Notes under the pieces: model-generated
Told to the model about the DNA's origin: nothing
The model's input: only the letters and a program-made list of their open reading frames with translations
Database searches by the model: none
DNA from: Bugula neritina
Lineage: Eukaryota > Bryozoa > Gymnolaemata > Cheilostomatida > Bugulidae
Direction of reading: 5' to 3'
NCBI GenBank assembly: GCA_964035545.1
Contig: OZ037773.1
Coordinates: 2,523,251-2,587,250 of the forward strand
DNA: 64,000 bases
Made by a program: the position numbers and the translations under genes
Part shown: positions 62,701-64,000 of the stretch, one piece after another
Numbering within the stretch: position 1 is the first letter of the stretch
Layout: every line of letters starts with the position of its first letter

Positions 62701-63549
62701 CAGGACGAGTTGAGAACTCAGAAGTTAGTCAACATGGCGCGGCCTTCAGATGTGCCTAAGTTAAAGAAGTCTATCTCTAACAGGTATCACTGTTACCCAT
62801 AAGTTCTATATGGCAATACTTCAGTCTATATCATAGTATTTGCTAATGGAACAAATTTTCTGATGCTTCTAACAACTTTACACACGCTTTCAGCAAAAAT
62901 TCAGAGTTGCCTTCTCCGAAAGAGGAATTGGAGGTTCCAATCCTGAAAGAACATTCCAAGAATGACTTGACAGTTGAATGCAGTGCTGAAGCTGCTGCTA
63001 AAAACTTACCTACTGTAAATACTGACACTTCCAATACCTTACAAGATTCCGGTTCTAGTGATATCTCAGCTCAACACCGGCAAATTTCTCACGGACTAAA
63101 AGCATCCAATAGAAATGGTGTTTCACACACAACCTCTGACACAGCTAGCAAGGCACCTGTTATGACTACTCAAGCACCTGTTAGTGATGCAGATGACACC
63201 TCTTGCAAAGCAGCTGTTTCGGCGATGCAGGCACCTGTCACATCCAGTAAAATTTCTGATTCATTTAGTGAAACACCTGACAAATCTATTAAAGCACCTG
63301 TCATATCTGCCAACATACCTGTTACACCTGCCATGACACTTGAAAAGTCTACTAAGGCACCTGTCACATCCATGAAAGCACCTGTAATGGCTGCCAAGAC
63401 ACAAGCTGCGTCTACCAAAGCACCTGCTGCATCTGTCAAAGCACCTGTTGTATCTAGTCTAGCTGGCATGGTGTCAGATTTGAAAACTAAGAAAGAAGAA
63501 GAAAAGCTGATGAATGACCCAGACTTTGCCTGTTGGCTTCCTCCTAAAG
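47781..63549 (+). CDS. slc4a1ap: Kanadaptin (SLC4A1AP orthologue), last exon outside the recognised set
   Basis: Nuclear/cytoplasmic FHA-domain protein first described as a kidney anion-exchanger adaptor. Exons: 47781-47847, 48758-48934, 50335-50540, 50903-51043, 51196-51364, 52091-52274, 60340-60482, 60954-61153, 62024-62093, 62246-62326, 62663-62783, 62894-63549; all GT-AG with matching phases, 738 residues so far (human about 796). The FHA domain (about 90-195) has [20 protein letters not shown] then YHAV, and [13 protein letters not shown] then [34 protein letters not shown] and a dsRBD-like part ending [18 protein letters not shown] follow. Next is a basic segment [20 protein letters not shown] then FLDRTG, all typical of kanadaptin. 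A coiled coil spans about 420-520. Residues about 600-710 are degenerate repeats around [16 protein letters not shown] is the usual near-C-terminal motif. The short final exon was not found before 64000. Confidence 0.92.
48256..48432 (-). mobile_element. tRNA-derived SINE copy C
   Basis: Antisense copy in kanadaptin intron 1. On the minus strand: tRNA-like head (GGTTAGAGCCTGGCTTAG), B-box-like GTTTGAACACC, body ATTGGTGATGTTAAG and TCCTGTGTCAC, and a tail ending CACAGAGATGGCGATTATAA. Confidence 0.75.
49547..50215 (-). mobile_element. tRNA-derived SINE copy B, split by an inserted element
   Basis: Antisense copy in kanadaptin intron 2. Its 5' head (GGTCTACGGGTTAGAGC, TTTGCCTAGCAAACACG, B box GGGTTCGAACCCC) and body CCATTGGTGATGTTGGG are at 50070-50215. 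Its 3' part (CACAGGGATGGCAACTATAA then ACTTGTGCGAG) is at 49547-49617. The two are separated by a 452-bp inverted-repeat element. The uninterrupted copy at 53.6 kb shows the original junction. Confidence 0.85.
49618..50069. mobile_element. MITE with AATAGACC ends, inserted in SINE copy B
   Basis: The left end AATAGACCCTTTTCAGAGG at 49618 is matched in inverse by the right end, whose complement reads AATAGACCATTTTCAGAGG, ending at 50069. The match continues through TTACAATTAAGAGTTGTGG and TCTCC, about 60-85 bp per arm. A C-run of about 26 in the left arm replaces CTAATATCC of the right arm. A second internal hairpin (GTGGTTTTGGTTACTG with its complement) lies at 49740-49802. No coding frame and no clear target-site duplication. 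Confidence 0.8.
51379..52080. repeat. AT-rich tandem repeats in kanadaptin intron 5
   Basis: 51379-51540 is an irregular ATATATTATATAAT array. From 51840 to 52080 four to five diverged units of 45-60 bp contain ATATCAACCTAGGC and TATTATATAGATATTATCAT. Confidence 0.75.
53065..54702 (-). CDS. Ly6/uPAR three-finger GPI-anchored protein, nested in kanadaptin intron 6
   Basis: Complete small gene on the strand opposite its host. Exons (minus): 54702-54504, 54243-54154, 53165-53065 (stop); phases 1 and 1, GT-AG, 129 residues. Residues 1-22 form a signal peptide ([17 protein letters not shown]). The mature part opens IQCYICQG and has ten cysteines (25, 28, 37, 48, 56, 73, 83, 93, 95, 100) in the Ly6 order, with the typical VRSCG in loop 3 and the closing C-N pair (ICNCLGSKCNG). 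Asn57 and Asn64 are possible glycosylation sites. The tail ([10 protein letters not shown]) is hydrophobic, as needed for GPI attachment. Acceptor AACAG at 54244 was preferred over GATAG nine bases further on because it gives AVIVRSCG; both keep frame. A minus-strand AATAAA lies at 52853-52848, about 210 bp past the stop. Invertebrate relatives such as Quiver modulate ion channels; the role here is unknown. Confidence 0.85.
53580..53800 (+). mobile_element. tRNA-derived SINE copy A (most complete)
   Basis: Head with tRNA-like A box (GCTCTAAGGGTTAGATCG), anticodon-loop-like TTGCCTAGTAAG and B box GGGTTCGAACACC. A body follows: CCATTGGTGATGTTGG, then TCTCCTGTGCC. The tail is CACAGGGATAGTGACTATAA then ACTTGCGCGAGTTCTTTTTT. 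It lies in intron 2 of the nested Ly6 gene. The CTAGTAA loop resembles tRNA-Thr(AGT), but other copies read CTAGCAA, so the parent tRNA is uncertain. Confidence 0.85.
55992..59562. mobile_element. 3.57-kb fold-back (long inverted-repeat) element
   Basis: The outer 690 bp on each side (55992-56680 and 58875-59562) are nearly identical in inverse orientation, starting AATAGACCATGTAAGATTGG. Inward, the palindrome continues with lower identity: GAAACAGCATG at 57077 pairs with CATGCTGTTTCG at 58210, and ACTAATGAGTTTTCAATACA at 57257 pairs with its complement at 58032. The apex is near 57780. Each outer arm contains a smaller palindrome (CACCACTATAACTTATATAA with its complement about 400 bp away), so the arm looks like an older MITE. 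No transposase was recognised. The mirrored 61-codon frames at 55947 and 59422 merely reflect the arms. Confidence 0.85.
61154..61870 (+). repeat. 15-bp minisatellite starting at a kanadaptin splice donor
   Basis: About 45 copies of a 15-bp unit, TACGTCTGCTATAACTA (variants TGTGAC, TTTGAATA), beginning within the donor of the exon ending at 61153 (CTG|GTACGTCTGCACTGAC). It fills most of the intron. All three frames are open for long distances on both strands; none is a gene. Confidence 0.92.
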
Positions 63550-63865
63550 GTATGTAATATTATCATTTAGCACTCTCCTTGTATGTCTTCATATTAGCCA
63601 ATGTTTCACTATGTTCAGACAGGCTGAAGAAAGGCTAAGCGTATTCATATTCAAGTTGCCGTGTGGTAAATATGGTCACAGGCTATGATTATGAAACACT
63701 AAGAAATGCAACAGGTGATGCAGTGTTATTTATGTTGAGTTTAGTTCCCAGCATTAAACACAACGCCTATTCAGTTGATGGATTTTATGTCTCTGTAATT
63801 TAGGTTTATATGGATGTATGGCTGCTCTTTGATGTAGAGAAATTCACAAATGATTCTATAAGCAG
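63550..63865 (+). other. Start of the final kanadaptin intron
   Basis: Begins with donor AAAG|GTATGT. An acceptor-like TTCAG at 63616-63620 would yield DRLKKG and a stop in the right phase, but this lacks the usual kanadaptin C-terminal motif, so the true last exon is more likely downstream. Confidence 0.5.
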
Positions 63866-64000
63866 CTCTGGGGTGGGGCTGACTGAGTGCAGTACTTTGG
63901 AATTCTCAAGTTTGGAGTTGGAGGTTCCAAGTTTCAACAATAACCCCCCCCTCACTACAAACTCAAAAACCCAAACTACTGCACTCAGTCACCCCCAACT
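63866..64000. mobile_element. Hairpin element at the window edge
   Basis: GGCTGACTGAGTGCAGTACT at about 63877 is matched in inverse by ACTGCACTCAGTCACCCCC at 63977-63996. The match extends on both sides (CTCAAGTTTGGAG with its rough complement), giving a roughly 135-bp palindrome with a short loop. The right end may continue beyond 64000. It lies where the last kanadaptin intron should be. Confidence 0.6.

Noticed and set aside
63621-63638. Short terminal exon DRLKKG for kanadaptin
   Set aside because: Acceptor and phase fit, but the conserved C-terminal motif of the family is absent; more likely chance.

Overview
The window is nuclear DNA of an animal. It is AT-rich, its genes are split by GT-AG introns (0.1 to 8 kb) with conserved phases, and the proteins are metazoan signalling factors: a Fos-type bZIP, Numb, a Spred-type EVH1 protein, kanadaptin and a Ly6 three-finger protein. 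No operons, bacterial genes or CRISPR arrays are present. Intron sizes, abundant minisatellites, tRNA-derived SINEs and recurring ACAACTCC/ATAACTCC motifs suggest a lophotrochozoan invertebrate such as a mollusc, but this is a weak inference. Every coding exon below was assembled by hand from splice sites, reading phase and resemblance to known families; no search was run.

Layout. 1-7.7 kb: no gene seen; a GATC-rich inverted-repeat element (149-933), a 15-bp minisatellite and simple repeats. 7.7-17.6 kb (+): a Fos/kayak-like bZIP gene with two alternative first coding exons. 17.6-25 kb: intergenic, AT-rich, with a LINE relic and a dispersed repeat flanked by (AT)n. 25-29.4 kb (-): a Spred-like gene with an EVH1 domain and a short Cys/basic tail instead of a full Sprouty domain; its first exon was not found. 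32.4-42.8 kb (-): a complete numb gene with two alternative versions of one PTB-domain exon and one likely GC-AG intron. 42.8-47.8 kb: intergenic, cryptically simple DNA between the divergently transcribed numb and kanadaptin. 47.8-63.5 kb (+): kanadaptin (SLC4A1AP), complete except for its last exon. Inside its 8-kb sixth intron lies a complete three-exon Ly6/uPAR gene on the opposite strand, and a 3.57-kb fold-back element.

The genes are not an operon and need not act together. Fos, Numb and Spred are all regulators downstream of growth-factor, Ras-MAPK or Notch signalling. One numb intron carries four perfect AP-1 (TGACTCA) sites within about 150 bp, a possible but unproven link to the neighbouring Fos gene.

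The most interesting points are: the two alternative PTB exons of numb, one of which adds a second basic LSFRK motif; the missing Sprouty domain of the Spred-like protein; the nested Ly6 gene; the alternative Fos starts; a recurring pattern of minisatellites that begin at exon edges and copy splice-site or stop-codon sequence; and two inverted-repeat elements that share the terminus AATAGACC, one of them inserted into a SINE.
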